Of a stretch of 64,000 bases of DNA, positions 1 through 8,348 are shown piece by piece (within the stretch, counting starts at the first letter, position 1; every line of letters begins with the position of its first letter). This DNA is from GCA-2401735 sp051252095 (GTDB taxonomy: Bacteria; Pseudomonadota; Gammaproteobacteria; Burkholderiales; Methylophilaceae). Location: the NCBI GenBank assembly GCA_051252095.1, contig JBPOFK010000010.1:36971-100970 (forward strand). The letters are read 5' to 3'. A program made the position numbers and the translations under genes. Under the pieces are notes generated by a model. The model did not search any database and had not been told where the DNA came from. It worked only from the letters and a program-made list of their open reading frames with translations.

Positions 1-24
1 TTCCCATTATTCGTTAATTGAGGG

Positions 25-537
25 TTATACATGGTCACCATCCTGAATTCCCTCTAGAGCAAGCGCTAGTGTGCCTTGTTCTGATTGTGAGAGTTTAAAA
101 TTTTGATTTGCTGTAAGCGGTATGGTGGCACCTACAATTTGCGGGTGTATTGGTAGCTCTGCGCCACCTCGATTAATCAGTACTGCAAGGGTGATGCTTG
201 CTGGACGTCCGTAGTCAAATAACTCATTGATTGCTGCTCGAGTTGTACGGCCTGTGAAAAAAATATCATCAATCAAAACAATTTCTTTATCTTGAACATC
301 AAAAGGAATATTAGCTGCTTGCGTGTCTCTTTTTAGACCGCGTTGTGCATAGTCGTCTCTATAAAGTGCAGCATCTAAAGTGCCATGTGGTACGTCTTGA
401 TTCATACTGGCTAGTACACGCTCCATTACCCATACCCCGCCACGATGAATGCCGACGAATGCTGTTTTAGCATTAATACGTGCTTTGATTTTTGTTGAAA
501 TCTCACTTAGTAATGTTTCTGGGTTGGGTAGTTGCAT
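25..537 (-). CDS. pyrR: PyrR: pyrimidine operon regulator / uracil phosphoribosyltransferase
   Basis: A 170-residue type I phosphoribosyltransferase. The PRPP-binding loop is clear at about residues 86-99 (VLIDDIFFTGRTTRA), and the N-terminal half carries the family segment GIHRGGVWV. PyrR proteins convert uracil and PRPP to UMP. In Gram-positive bacteria they also bind pyr mRNA, but that role is uncertain in proteobacteria. The gene starts 2 bases after the ruvX stop, so it is the third gene of a yqgE-ruvX-pyrR run. Just past its stop, an ATG on the same strand (positions 7-5) may begin the next gene, which in this gene order is usually pyrB. Only its first bases lie in the window. The family assignment is secure; a regulatory role is inference. 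Confidence 0.93.
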   Translation of the reverse strand: MQLPNPETLLSEISTKIKARINAKTAFVGIHRGGVWVMERVLASMNQDVPHGTLDAALYRDDYAQRGLKRDTQAANIPFDVQDKEIVLIDDIFFTGRTTRAAINELFDYGRPASITLAVLINRGGAELPIHPQIVGATIPLTANQNFKLSQSEQGTLALALEGIQDGDHV

Positions 538-539
538 GG

Positions 540-1019
540 TTATGTTGTTTGTGTTCGGTCAAAATAGGATTGTAATATGACTTGTGCTGCTACAGCATCC
601 ACCATTTTTTTCTGCGCGCGACCCCGAATGCCCGCGTCCGATAAATGCTGCGATGCTTCAACTGAGCTTAAACGTTCGTCAACCAATACAACGGGTAAGT
701 TGAATCGACCTTCTAAACGCTGCGCAAATTTTTTTGCTAAATGCGTTAACTGATGTGTTGTCCCATCCAAATAGGTTGGTAAGCCTACTATCAGTAAACT
801 TGGCTGCCAGTCCGCAATGAGCTTTGCGATTTCTTTGAAGCGAATGTCATTCATTTCGGCGTCAATTGTACTGTGCGCATGTGCTGTTTTTAAAACGGTT
901 TCTCCAATCGCAACCCCAATACGTTTTTCACCGAAATCAAAAGCTATTACTGTGCCTTCAGCATCAGGGTAGCTGCGGTCGAGGATAGGCAAGTGACTTT
1001 GGTTTAACCTGTTAAGCAT
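540..1019 (-). CDS. ruvX: RuvX/YqgF: putative Holliday junction resolvase / pre-16S rRNA nuclease
   Basis: An RNase H-fold protein of about 159 residues. The first acidic strand motif is AFDFGEKRIGVAIGE, followed by IVGLPTYLDGT, the VDERLSS segment with its conserved Glu, and a C-terminal Asp in MVDAVAAQ. YqgF proteins are implicated in processing the 5' end of 16S rRNA and were first predicted to be Holliday junction resolvases. Two in-frame ATGs are possible, at 1019 and 1031. I prefer 1019 because it gives the smaller overlap with the yqgE stop and a short AGG lies just upstream. The two choices differ by four residues. It is translationally coupled to yqgE. Confidence 0.92.
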   Translation of the reverse strand: MLNRLNQSHLPILDRSYPDAEGTVIAFDFGEKRIGVAIGETVLKTAHAHSTIDAEMNDIRFKEIAKLIADWQPSLLIVGLPTYLDGTTHQLTHLAKKFAQRLEGRFNLPVVLVDERLSSVEASQHLSDAGIRGRAQKKMVDAVAAQVILQSYFDRTQTT

Positions 1020-1593
1020 GACCTGCCACATCAGAAAGGTTGCTTAAGCTTAGTCCCATCATCTGCATAGCGATATTGAGCCGGTCATGAGAGGGAGCAT
1101 CAAAGATAATTTGATGTAAGGATTCATTTTTTTTCGCCTCAATATTGAGCCATGCATTTAGTCCTATCTCTTCTTCTAGTTGCCCTGGCGACCAACCTGC
1201 ATAACCTAGGGCAACCATCATTTTTTCGGGGGCTTCATTTTTTGCGGCAGCTTCTAGAATGTCTTTTGATGTTGTGAGTGCAATAAATTCATTAATTTGA
1301 ATAGTTGAATCGTATTCTAGGTGTGGGACGTGTAAAACAAAGCCTCGCTCTTGTTGTACGGGGCCGCCTTCAAATACATGATCTTTCAGCATTGCCGATG
1401 GCGATACATCTAGCTGGATTTGCATTAGCAAGTCTGCAATGCTGTGTTTGGTTGGCCTATTGAGTACAATCCCCATTGCACCATCTTCAGTGTGTGAGCA
1501 GATAAAGCTGATTGTTTGCGAAAAACGAGGGTCAGACATGCTAGGCATCGCAATAAGAAACTGACCTGTAAGATTGATGTTTTCCAATGCCAT
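1012..1593 (-). CDS. YqgE/AlgH family protein
   Basis: A 193-residue protein of the UPF0301 (YqgE/AlgH) family. Family signatures are the N-terminal LTGQFLIAMPSMSDPRF, then GAMGIVLNRPT near residue 40 and VFEGGPVQQERGFVLH near residue 75. It has no signal peptide and no catalytic motif. The biochemical function of the family is not established; AlgH of Pseudomonas was linked to alginate regulation. It is first in the run with ruvX and pyrR, an arrangement common in beta- and gammaproteobacteria. About 100 bases without a gene separate it from the ribBA-type gene upstream. Confidence 0.93.
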   Translation of the reverse strand: MALENINLTGQFLIAMPSMSDPRFSQTISFICSHTEDGAMGIVLNRPTKHSIADLLMQIQLDVSPSAMLKDHVFEGGPVQQERGFVLHVPHLEYDSTIQINEFIALTTSKDILEAAAKNEAPEKMMVALGYAGWSPGQLEEEIGLNAWLNIEAKKNESLHQIIFDAPSHDRLNIAMQMMGLSLSNLSDVAGHA

Positions 1594-1694
1594 TATTTTA
1601 ACATAATTTCAATAAACAACACTTTAAATTATGACCCAAGTAAATGATTTTAGTGAAACTGAATCACGATGCTATTATGTCAGCTAGTCATGTT

Positions 1695-2789
1695 TTAAGC
1701 TTCTAAATAGCCTGTGATTTCGAGACCAAACCCATCCATGCTAGGCATTTTACGTGGTGTGGCCATTAACTTCATTTTTTTAACGTTTAAATCCAACAAT
1801 ATTTGCGAGCCTATGCCATAGGTTCTCAACTCTTGATTATACCGAATTGGTTCATCTGCCGCTTCAATGCGCTTGATTAAGTCTGTGTCAGATTCACTAT
1901 GATAGAGCAGCACCATCACACCACAGTCGGCATTTGAGATTGTTTGCATGGCCCTTAACGTATTCCAGCTATGCGATGTGCTTGAGCTATCTAACAAGTC
2001 GAATACAGACAGCGGTTCATGTACACGCACTAATGCCTCAATGTCTGGGTTAGGCTTGCCTTTCACCAATGCGAGATGTGTTTCTTTAGATATTTTATCC
2101 CGATATGCGATAAGCTGCATTTCACCATAAGGCGTGTTAATCGTGCGTTCTACCGCTCTTTCTATGAGTTTTTCATGTTCACTACGGTAATGAATTAAAT
2201 CAGCGATTGTCCCTATCTTGAGCTGATGCTTAGCCGCGATTTCAACAAGGTCAGGTAAACGTGCCATTTCGCCATCATCTTTTAAAATCTCGCAAATCAC
2301 GCTTGAAGGATCTAGTCCGGCCAGCGCAGATAAATCAGAGCCTGCTTCTGTATGGCCTGCTCGGACAAGAACGCCACCGTTCATGGCTTTTAGAGGAAAG
2401 ACATGGCCTGGACTCACAATGCTACTGGCATTTGCTTCTTTTGCTACAGCAGCTTGAATTGTTCTAGCTCGGTCAGCAGCTGAAATACCTGTCGTCACGC
2501 CGCTAGAAGCTTCGATGGAAACGGTGAAATTTGTTCCCAAACGGGTCCCGTTATGGTTGACCATTTGCGGCAAGTTTAATTGATTACATCTTTTTTCATC
2601 GAGTGTTAAACAAATCAAACCACGCCCATGCTTTGCCATAAAGTTAATATTTTCTGCTGTCGCGAATTCTGCTGCAATAACAAAATCACCCTCATTTTCG
2701 CGATTTTCGTCATCTACCAAAATAACCATTTTTCCATTTTTAATATCGGCGATGATATCGGTAATAGGACTAATCTGAGTGTAAGGCAT
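1695..2789 (-). CDS. ribBA: RibB with degenerate GTP cyclohydrolase II domain (RibBX type)
   Basis: The N-terminal half is 3,4-dihydroxy-2-butanone-4-phosphate synthase, which makes the four-carbon precursor of riboflavin from ribulose 5-phosphate. It shows the DDENRENEGDF motif and the HTEAGSDLSALAGL segment. The C-terminal half aligns in position with GTP cyclohydrolase II but lacks its zinc-binding cysteine cluster (the usual SECLTGD...RCDCG motif). The region reads VRVHEPLSVFDLLDSSS instead, so cyclohydrolase activity is unlikely. A longer reading from 2840 would overlap ribE by 50 bases. I chose the ATG at 2789, one base after the ribE stop, beginning MPYTQISPI. Proteins of this kind are described as RibBX in proteobacteria. 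A true ribA is expected elsewhere in the genome. Confidence 0.9.
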   Translation of the reverse strand: MPYTQISPITDIIADIKNGKMVILVDDENRENEGDFVIAAEFATAENINFMAKHGRGLICLTLDEKRCNQLNLPQMVNHNGTRLGTNFTVSIEASSGVTTGISAADRARTIQAAVAKEANASSIVSPGHVFPLKAMNGGVLVRAGHTEAGSDLSALAGLDPSSVICEILKDDGEMARLPDLVEIAAKHQLKIGTIADLIHYRSEHEKLIERAVERTINTPYGEMQLIAYRDKISKETHLALVKGKPNPDIEALVRVHEPLSVFDLLDSSSTSHSWNTLRAMQTISNADCGVMVLLYHSESDTDLIKRIEAADEPIRYNQELRTYGIGSQILLDLNVKKMKLMATPRKMPSMDGFGLEITGYLEA

Positions 2790-2790
2790 G

Positions 2791-3390
2791 CTATTTACTT
2801 TCGTTTTCCCATTGCTGCATTCTTTCAACGTAGCGAGCAATTAGATCTATTTCTAAATTAACTTGGCTGCCAGCTTTTAGCAGACCAAGTGTTGTTTTTT
2901 CAATGGTGTGTGGTATCAGATTAAGACTGAAAGTATCTTTCTCAATTGTGTTAATGGTCAGGCTGACACCGTTAACGCAAACAGAACCTTTACGCGCAAT
3001 ATATTTGGAAATCGTATGAGGTGCCTGAATCATCAATAGCCAGCAATCATTGACGGGTTCAAATTTAACTACCTCACCTATGCCATCCACATGCCCGCTG
3101 ACTAGGTGTCCGCCTAGGCGATCATGAAGTCGTAAGGCTTTTTCTAAATTCACTGGGCCTAGGCAATCTAATCCTGTCGTCACGCGAAGTGTTTCCTTAG
3201 AGATGTCCGCTTTAAAGCGATGGCCATCTAAATCGGTTGCAGTCAAGCAAACGCCATTCACGGCAATGCTGTCCCCTACCTTAACATCATCCAATTCAAG
3301 CTGACCTGCATTGATGCTGACACCTATGTCGCCTTCTGATCCTAGAATAGTTTCTATTTGGCCAACGGCCTCTATGATTCCTGTAAACAT
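2791..3390 (-). CDS. ribE: Riboflavin synthase alpha chain
   Basis: A 199-residue protein with the two similar beta-barrel repeats of riboflavin synthase. It starts with the hallmark MFTGIIEAVG and carries GDSIAVNGVCLT in the first repeat and GSVCVNGVSLTIN in the second. It dismutates two molecules of 6,7-dimethyl-8-ribityllumazine into riboflavin and the pyrimidine precursor, the last step of the pathway. It is directly followed by the ribBA-type gene, so the two form a riboflavin operon. Its upstream region is the 132-base gap shared with a divergent gene. I see no FMN riboswitch there. Confidence 0.95.
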   Translation of the reverse strand: MFTGIIEAVGQIETILGSEGDIGVSINAGQLELDDVKVGDSIAVNGVCLTATDLDGHRFKADISKETLRVTTGLDCLGPVNLEKALRLHDRLGGHLVSGHVDGIGEVVKFEPVNDCWLLMIQAPHTISKYIARKGSVCVNGVSLTINTIEKDTFSLNLIPHTIEKTTLGLLKAGSQVNLEIDLIARYVERMQQWENESK

Positions 3391-3433
3391 GGCGCTATTT
3401 TAACAGCTGTCTTTATATTTTTTTCAAGTATTC

Positions 3434-3484
3434 AATAGAGCAAATTATAATGATTAGTATGTTTGGTATGTAAATTGCTCTATT
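3434..3484. repeat. 10 bp inverted repeat in the ribE / paralogue divergent gap
   Basis: AATAGAGCAA at 3434-3443 is matched exactly by TTGCTCTATT at 3475-3484, with 31 bases between. The right arm covers the -12 element of the candidate sigma-54 promoter. It could be a regulator site or chance in AT-rich DNA. It has no T tract and lies between divergent genes, so it is not a terminator. Confidence 0.5.
3464..3479 (+). promoter_or_regulatory. Candidate sigma-54 (RpoN) promoter, first paralogue
   Basis: TGGTATG-TAAA-TTGCT fits the -24/-12 pattern TGGCACG-N4-TTGCW. The invariant GG and GC are present with exactly 10 bases between them. The predicted transcription start is near 3490, about 33 bases before the ATG at 3523. 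A matching element lies before the second paralogue, which raises the odds that both are real. Confidence 0.55.
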
Positions 3485-3522
3485 AATCTCATATTAAGAT
3501 TAATGCGAAAGCTATTGTTACG

Positions 3523-5178
3523 ATGTTAAGTGGTTTTTTAGATACGGTTCAAAAAGTGTTAAAGCAAGGTTCTGATAATAACCTTGATTGGCTAGACACG
3601 CTTGAAGGAATGACTGACTTAGATGCGCTCATTACAACCAAGGAGCAATTGGCAAAAATTGACTTCTTTTTTCCTAAAGACTTAAAGGATAAAGTTAATT
3701 TAGTCCTTGATGCGGATGAACAATCTTATCAAAAAGTTAAACGTGTGACTTATAACTACTTGATTAAATTGAAAGATGATAAGTTTCTTAAAGAAGACGT
3801 GCATATCGTTGTTTACGAATATTTACGACAGTTGTATGCCTCATATTCTCAAATATTAGATGCCTACAAAGCACAAGCAAAAGTAAAGCTCAGCCCAGAG
3901 CAGATTAATTTACTACTAGCGCGCTATTTAAACGCCGCATTTATGATGTCCAAATGGCGTTATTTTGATGATCAGCCAGCGCCGCATGGCGTTTGGGATA
4001 ATGTTCATAAAATCATCAAAATTGCCGAAGAGTTGTCATTTCTTAATAAAAATTTGTTTCTGTATAGCTTCCAGATCAAAGAGACGAGCATTGCGAGTTT
4101 GTTAAAACGTGGTTTTATGGTGGATACCTTGCATAAAGGCAATTACACGCAAATGGAGATCGAGCTAACTGACCGTATTCTAAAAGTATGGTCAACCAAT
4201 CCATTGATTGTGAATACGTTTAAACCCAATCGTTATCATTTCTTTATACAGTTAGAAGATGATAAAGGGCCAGAAAGGCTTCGCGTGCAAGAGCGGTTTT
4301 CTAACTGCCGGTATTGGAAAACGATGCGTTTAATTGACTTGATGGAAGCTTATTTATGCGCAGTAGACATGCAAAAGCCATTGCGTGAGTTTGGTTTAGA
4401 CAAAATAGCGCGTCCAGCAGTCATTGTTAAGTTGTTCAAAAAGCTCAGAATTGATTGGTGTGTTGAAGGCTACTCTAGACAACGCAGAAGTGAAAAGAGA
4501 GATCAAAAGAATAGTTTAATTAATGTCAGCCATACGATATCTGTGATACATGATAGGTTAATGCGGATACAGGCCAAACAGCAGGAAAATGATGCCGATA
4601 AAGATAGCTTTACCTTTGAATTGAAGGTCGCTATGCACCGGCCTGCTCAAACATCTTCAGCAAAGCAGGATGTGTCGGCATTAGGGAATGAAAATTGGTG
4701 GATGGTGGATGAAAGCAAAAGCGGTTTTGCCGTTGACTTTGGCAGCGAGCCTGCAGCTTGGGCTGAAATAGGCGGTATTGTAGGTTACACCGAGATGGGT
4801 TATCAAAAAAGTTTCAATATTGCAGAGATTAAAAGTATTAGAAAACTCAAGAATGGCTCGTATCGGGCTGGGTTTAAGAAAATATCGCACAATGTTGTTG
4901 CCGTACAGATGACAACAGTGGAAAAAATAGCGGTCAATCAGCCAGTTGAAGGATATTATTTGGATGATGGACAAGAGCAGCTTCATCACTCAAGCGCTTT
5001 CCCAGGCTTCCTTATTGATAATGATGCTAATCTGGAGCCTAAACTGCTTATCCCAAGAAAGAAATTTATGCGAGGGAAAACTTACAACATCAATATTGAG
5101 GGTGATGATCATTTAGTTACGGCTGGCAAGGTCATTAATAAGCAGCGCGATTGGATCATTTTTGAGGCATTGCTTTAA
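3523..5178 (+). CDS. Unrecognised 551-residue protein, paralogue 1 (PilZ-like C-terminus?)
   Basis: I do not recognise this family with certainty. The protein is soluble, with no signal peptide or membrane segment. The N-terminal two-thirds is mostly helical by composition and contains RYLNAAFMMSKWRYFDDQPA near residue 140 and an arginine-rich stretch (YSRQRRSEKRDQ) near 325. From about residue 385 a likely beta-rich domain begins with WWMVDESKSGFAVDFG, followed by IGGIVGY. This resembles the D/N-x-S-x-x-G pattern of PilZ-type c-di-GMP-binding barrels, but a clear RxxxR partner was not identified. The following gene encodes a full-length paralogue. ATG start, preceded by a candidate sigma-54 promoter. 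Function unknown. Confidence 0.85.
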   Translation: MLSGFLDTVQKVLKQGSDNNLDWLDTLEGMTDLDALITTKEQLAKIDFFFPKDLKDKVNLVLDADEQSYQKVKRVTYNYLIKLKDDKFLKEDVHIVVYEYLRQLYASYSQILDAYKAQAKVKLSPEQINLLLARYLNAAFMMSKWRYFDDQPAPHGVWDNVHKIIKIAEELSFLNKNLFLYSFQIKETSIASLLKRGFMVDTLHKGNYTQMEIELTDRILKVWSTNPLIVNTFKPNRYHFFIQLEDDKGPERLRVQERFSNCRYWKTMRLIDLMEAYLCAVDMQKPLREFGLDKIARPAVIVKLFKKLRIDWCVEGYSRQRRSEKRDQKNSLINVSHTISVIHDRLMRIQAKQQENDADKDSFTFELKVAMHRPAQTSSAKQDVSALGNENWWMVDESKSGFAVDFGSEPAAWAEIGGIVGYTEMGYQKSFNIAEIKSIRKLKNGSYRAGFKKISHNVVAVQMTTVEKIAVNQPVEGYYLDDGQEQLHHSSAFPGFLIDNDANLEPKLLIPRKKFMRGKTYNINIEGDDHLVTAGKVINKQRDWIIFEALL

Positions 5179-5298
5179 TTCATTATTTTATTCCTGAGGG
5201 CAAGCAAAAAGATTTATTAGGCATAAGCTGCAATAAAGTCCACACTGTTTTTATTCTCCTCGCAAAAGACAATTCAAACCTTTTTATTCAAACGCAGA

Positions 5299-5314
5299 TG
5301 GTACGCAATTTGCA
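5299..5314 (+). promoter_or_regulatory. Candidate sigma-54 (RpoN) promoter, second paralogue
   Basis: TGGTACG-CAAT-TTGCA differs from the -24/-12 consensus TGGCACG-N4-TTGCW at one position. GG and GC are separated by the required 10 bases. The predicted start is near 5325, about 30 bases before the ATG at 5356. Confidence 0.65.
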
Positions 5315-5355
5315 TAACCCTATGTAAATCATATTTTAATAAGGTGTGTATCACA

Positions 5356-7002
5356 ATGTTGGGCACTGTCATTCATCAAGTTCAAAAGGTTATTCATCAT
5401 CAAAATTTACCGCAAAATGCGAATCTGCCGCAGCACTTGTCGGGAATGTCTGAGATGGCGTTCTTAAATGAAATAAAAGAGCAGCTAGCTAAAGTAGGGC
5501 CTTTAAAGCCTAAGTATTTGACACGGCATATAGATTTTGTGCTGAATGCAGATGAAAAGGCATATAAGACCTTGCAGAATGTTACTTATAACTATCTGAA
5601 ATCAATGAATAAAAATGTTGCTTTACGAAAAGAAGTGGAGGAGGTTGTTCATCACTATCTCAGACAGATGTATACAACATATGTGACGCTAATTACTGCC
5701 TATCAAAGTCAAAGCAAACTCAATATAACTGCAGAAAAAAATAATTTAGTATTAGGCCGCTGTTTGAATGCAGCCTTTATGATGGCGAAGTGGCGTTATT
5801 TTGATGATCAACCTGCGCCAATAGGGATGTGGAAAAATGTTCATAAAATCATCAGAACTGCTGAAGCATCGGCAATGATGAATACTGAATTTTTTCTGTA
5901 TGGTTTTCAAAAGAAAGAAACCAGTATTGCTATGCTATTAAAACGTGGTTTTATGCTGGATACTATGCAGAAAGGAAGTTACTCACAACTGCAAATAGAG
6001 CTGACAGATCGCATCCTTAAAACTTGGTCAACGAACCCATTGATTACCAGTCGATATACGAAGCAAAAAGAATATCAATTTTTTATCCACATGAATGAAG
6101 ATAACCGTCCGCAGCGTATTCGGGGGGCAAAGCAACATCCAGATTTTCGTTATTGGCGAACTACCGACATTGTTGATTTAATTGAAGGTTATCTGTGTGC
6201 AGTGGATACTAGAAAATCTTTGGATAAGTTTAATTTACTTACAATGGCGGCCACTGAAGATATTGTAAGCTTATTCAAGAAATTACGCGTGGACTGGTGC
6301 GTAAAAGGCTATAAACGCCAACGAAGAGCAGAAGAAAGAGTTGCCAAATTAAGTGTGCTGAATGTGAGTCACGGTATCAATGATATCAGCACGAGAATCA
6401 GATCTCTAAATAATATGCATAAAAAGACGGGTGTAATTATTGAATATCAACAATTGAGTTTGGTGGATAATCAGTTGCACAATGATACGATTGAGCCCTA
6501 CCCAATCATGCGTGAAAATTGGGTGATGTTAGAAGAGAGTAGTAGTGGCTTTTCAGTGGAGCTTGGAGACCAGTTCAGCCCATGGGTAAAGATTGGCGCA
6601 CTCATCGGTTATTCAGTAGTGGGCAGCGCTAACCATATTGCATTGGCTGAAATTAAAACAGTCAGAAATAAAGCAAACGGAACATACCGTATTGGCTTAT
6701 TAAAAATGAGCCAAAAAGCCATTGAATTGGAAGTAAAAAGAGTACAAAAGAGCACACCATATGCGTCAGCTTCTGGATATATTTTGAATGATGGAGAGGA
6801 AAATCTTTCGTATTCTGATAGCTTTTCAGGATTGTTCATTGAGGGTGAGTTGCAAGACCGTCCAAAACTAATTATATCAAGATACAATTTTAAGCGCGCA
6901 GCACGCTATCAATTAAACATCAACGGTGATTGTCATATGGTATTAGCAGGACAAATTGTCAGCAACCATCGCGAGTGGGTTTGTTTCGAATTGATTGTTT
7001 AA
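5356..7002 (+). CDS. Unrecognised protein, paralogue 2 of the tandem pair
   Basis: About 548 residues, colinear with the preceding gene over its whole length. Shared blocks include CLNAAFMMAKWRYFDDQPAP, KKETSIAMLLKRGFMLDTM, LQIELTDRILKTWSTNPLI, and WVMLEESSSGFSVELG followed by IGALIGY. The central linker (about residues 330-390) differs most. The long reading frame opens at a GTG at 5344. I chose the ATG at 5356 because it aligns with the first paralogue (MLGTVIHQVQKV against MLSGFLDTVQKV) and an AAGG lies upstream. The 165-base gap before it holds its own candidate sigma-54 promoter, so the copies may be expressed separately. Function unknown; a c-di-GMP-linked role is speculative. Confidence 0.85.
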   Translation: MLGTVIHQVQKVIHHQNLPQNANLPQHLSGMSEMAFLNEIKEQLAKVGPLKPKYLTRHIDFVLNADEKAYKTLQNVTYNYLKSMNKNVALRKEVEEVVHHYLRQMYTTYVTLITAYQSQSKLNITAEKNNLVLGRCLNAAFMMAKWRYFDDQPAPIGMWKNVHKIIRTAEASAMMNTEFFLYGFQKKETSIAMLLKRGFMLDTMQKGSYSQLQIELTDRILKTWSTNPLITSRYTKQKEYQFFIHMNEDNRPQRIRGAKQHPDFRYWRTTDIVDLIEGYLCAVDTRKSLDKFNLLTMAATEDIVSLFKKLRVDWCVKGYKRQRRAEERVAKLSVLNVSHGINDISTRIRSLNNMHKKTGVIIEYQQLSLVDNQLHNDTIEPYPIMRENWVMLEESSSGFSVELGDQFSPWVKIGALIGYSVVGSANHIALAEIKTVRNKANGTYRIGLLKMSQKAIELEVKRVQKSTPYASASGYILNDGEENLSYSDSFSGLFIEGELQDRPKLIISRYNFKRAARYQLNINGDCHMVLAGQIVSNHREWVCFELIV

Positions 7003-7064
7003 TTTTTAACAAAAATTAGTAAAAGCATTGCAACCTTAATGGCATATGCTGTTAAGATTTCGCA

Positions 7065-8348
7065 ATGTCAATTTTTAGTCATTTTTTCTCAAAAACTGGT
7101 TTGCCGTATGAGCTCTTTGTTGGGCTACGCTACACACGTGCAAAACGTAAAAATCATTTTATTTCTTTTATTTCACTTACCAGTATGATTGGCATAGCTT
7201 TAGGTGTTGCTGCGCTGATTATCGTCTTGTCAGTGATGAATGGCTTCCAAGCTGAGCTTCGTAATCGAATACTTGGTGTGGCATCGCATATTGAGATCAC
7301 AGAATATACTAATCAACTGAGTCAATGGGGGGCATTATCTAAGCAAGTTGATGCACAACCACATGTGCAAGCAAGCGCTCCGTATATTATGGCACAAGGG
7401 ATGCTCAGTAATGGGCAAGCGGTTCAGGGTGCCTTAGTCAGGGGTGTTTTACCTGATGCAGAAAATAAAGTGGCAGACCTAGGTAAAAATATGAAGGTAG
7501 GGCAGCTATCGGATTTACGGGCAGGGGCTTTTCACATTATCCTAGGCGCAGATTTAGCATACGCATTAGGTGTTGATGTAGGTGACAAGGTTGTATTGAT
7601 GGCACCACAAGGCCAATTTACACCAACGGGTGTTGTGCCTAGAATCAAACAATTTACAGTAGCTGGTTTATTTCAAATTGGGATGTATGAGTACGACGCA
7701 GGGTTGGCGCTGATTCATATGCAAGATGCAGCAAAGCTCTATCGCATGGGCGATAAGGTTTCAGGCTTGCGATTAAAAATCAATGACTTGTTTGGTGCAC
7801 CAAGCATGGTGGCAAAACTAAATGAAGAACTAACACCAACAGGAGCTTATTACATTACAGATTGGACAAAGCGACACGAAAATTTCTTTAAAGCTATCCA
7901 GCTAGAAAAACGTGTCATGTTTATTATTCTCACATTAATTGTTGCAGTAGCCGCTTTTAATATTGTATCGACCTTGGTGATGGCGGTAACAGATAAGCGT
8001 GCAGATATTGCTATCATGCGGACTTTAGGTGCAAGCCCTCGTAGTATTATGCAAATCTTCATTATCCAAGGTGCGCTTATCGGTATTATAGGAACATTCT
8101 TTGGTGCTATTTTGGGTATCATCATTGCACTTAATATCGATACTATTATTCCTTTTATCGAAAACCTCTTCCATGTGCAGTTTTTGGCAAAAGATGTTTA
8201 CTACATTAGCGATCTGCCCTCAAAGTTAGAGTGGAGTGATACTGTCACGATTATTATCACTTCTGTTGTATTAAGTTTACTGGCGACTTTGTACCCTAGT
8301 TATAAAGCTTCTAAAATTAACCCAGCGGAGGCATTGCGCTATGAGTAG
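7065..8348 (+). CDS. lolC: LolC/LolE: lipoprotein-releasing ABC transporter permease
   Basis: A 427-residue inner-membrane permease. There is one membrane segment near residues 30-55 (SLTSMIGIALGVAALIIVLS), a large periplasmic domain of about 200 residues, and three C-terminal membrane segments ending in the family tail YPSYKASKINPAEALRYE. With LolD it extracts mature lipoproteins from the inner membrane for transfer to LolA. The only other lol gene seen here is lolD, which overlaps its end by 8 bases, so the permease may act as a homodimer. LolC and LolE cannot be told apart from sequence alone. It starts 62 bases after the paralogue pair. Confidence 0.93.
   Translation: MSIFSHFFSKTGLPYELFVGLRYTRAKRKNHFISFISLTSMIGIALGVAALIIVLSVMNGFQAELRNRILGVASHIEITEYTNQLSQWGALSKQVDAQPHVQASAPYIMAQGMLSNGQAVQGALVRGVLPDAENKVADLGKNMKVGQLSDLRAGAFHIILGADLAYALGVDVGDKVVLMAPQGQFTPTGVVPRIKQFTVAGLFQIGMYEYDAGLALIHMQDAAKLYRMGDKVSGLRLKINDLFGAPSMVAKLNEELTPTGAYYITDWTKRHENFFKAIQLEKRVMFIILTLIVAVAAFNIVSTLVMAVTDKRADIAIMRTLGASPRSIMQIFIIQGALIGIIGTFFGAILGIIIALNIDTIIPFIENLFHVQFLAKDVYYISDLPSKLEWSDTVTIIITSVVLSLLATLYPSYKASKINPAEALRYE

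Noticed and set aside
1..7. Possible start of pyrB on minus, ATG at 7-5
   Set aside because: Only a start codon and one or two codons are in the window. The usual gene order supports it, but nothing in the sequence proves it.
3391..3522. FMN riboswitch upstream of ribE
   Set aside because: None of the conserved RFN segments is visible in the gap.
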